NCBI GenBank assembly: GCA_949592205.1
Contig: CATIUR010000003.1
Span: 139,415,259 to 139,479,258, forward strand
Direction: 5' to 3'
Length of the DNA: 64,000 bases
DNA from: Helichrysum umbraculigerum
Taxonomy: Eukaryota; Streptophyta; Magnoliopsida; Asterales; Asteraceae
The notes beneath the pieces are model-generated. The model was not told the DNA's origin. It was given only the letters and a program-made list of their open reading frames with translations, and searched no databases. A program made the translations under genes and the position numbers. Shown here piece by piece: positions 63,916 to 64,000 of the stretch (its first letter is position 1; every line of letters begins with the position of its first letter).

Positions 63916-64000
63916 TTGCATTTGCTGCCACGGTGGGTTACGTGGTGGCAGTGCGCGGTGGTGGTGTGGCGGAGGTAACAGGAACATCAAACATGAACTT
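63916..64000 (+). other. 3' flank of the PYL2-like gene
   Basis: G-rich sequence after the stop codon with repeated GGTGG. Only 85 bp are in the window and no polyadenylation signal is visible. Confidence 0.4.

Overview
This is plant nuclear DNA. It carries chromodomain Ty3/gypsy elements, an Athila-like element, a SIRE-like Ty1/copia element, a U2 snRNA gene with plant promoter signals and an intronless abscisic-acid receptor gene. The retroelement types, including a SIRE accessory protein of a kind I recall from Asteraceae, suggest a eudicot and probably the daisy family. The family assignment is inference.

Layout. Positions 1-2960 are gene-free and hold three repeat systems: a 74-bp tandem array, a 53-bp degenerate array, and a TTGTAC-rich region with a 166-bp duplication. 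From 3651 to 57671 lies one broken gene for a replication protein A large-subunit-like protein (RPA1-like). Its seven recognisable exons are split by two retrotransposon insertions. The first (4100-47987) is a five-level nest: chromovirus A (4100-47987) contains Athila-like B (6933-40348). B contains a reverse-oriented solo LTR of the A family (C, 11203-13751) and chromovirus D (14909-35763). One LTR of D contains the SIRE-like copia element E (16134-28664). The second insertion is F (48367-56599), a LARD-type element with 1935-bp LTRs and a 4.4-kb non-coding interior, related to D. Five insertions have perfect 5-bp target duplications; that of A differs at one base. LTR divergence judged by eye falls from the outermost element (A, about 2-3%) through B (about 1%) and D (about 0.5%) to E (none seen), matching the insertion order.

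Positions 57672-62660 hold two Helitron-like 3' ends, a copia LTR remnant, a 615-bp Harbinger-type MITE and an AT microsatellite. At the right end a U2 snRNA gene (minus strand) and a PYL2-like ABA receptor gene (plus strand) diverge from a roughly 500-bp intergenic space. These two look like the only intact host genes.

The most unusual signal is that every LTR family here carries a cluster of short CG-rich palindromes in its LTR. Gypsy A/C and copia E, which are otherwise unrelated, share one unit (GCGACGT...ACGTCGC). D and F share a second (AAGCCGCCGGCTT). B has a third (CCGTATACGG). Some arms carry paired substitutions or G-U-compatible changes, as expected if hairpin formation matters. 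A second candidate novelty is B, which encodes Gag and protease fused to a long unrecognised C-terminal module and shows no reverse transcriptase or integrase.
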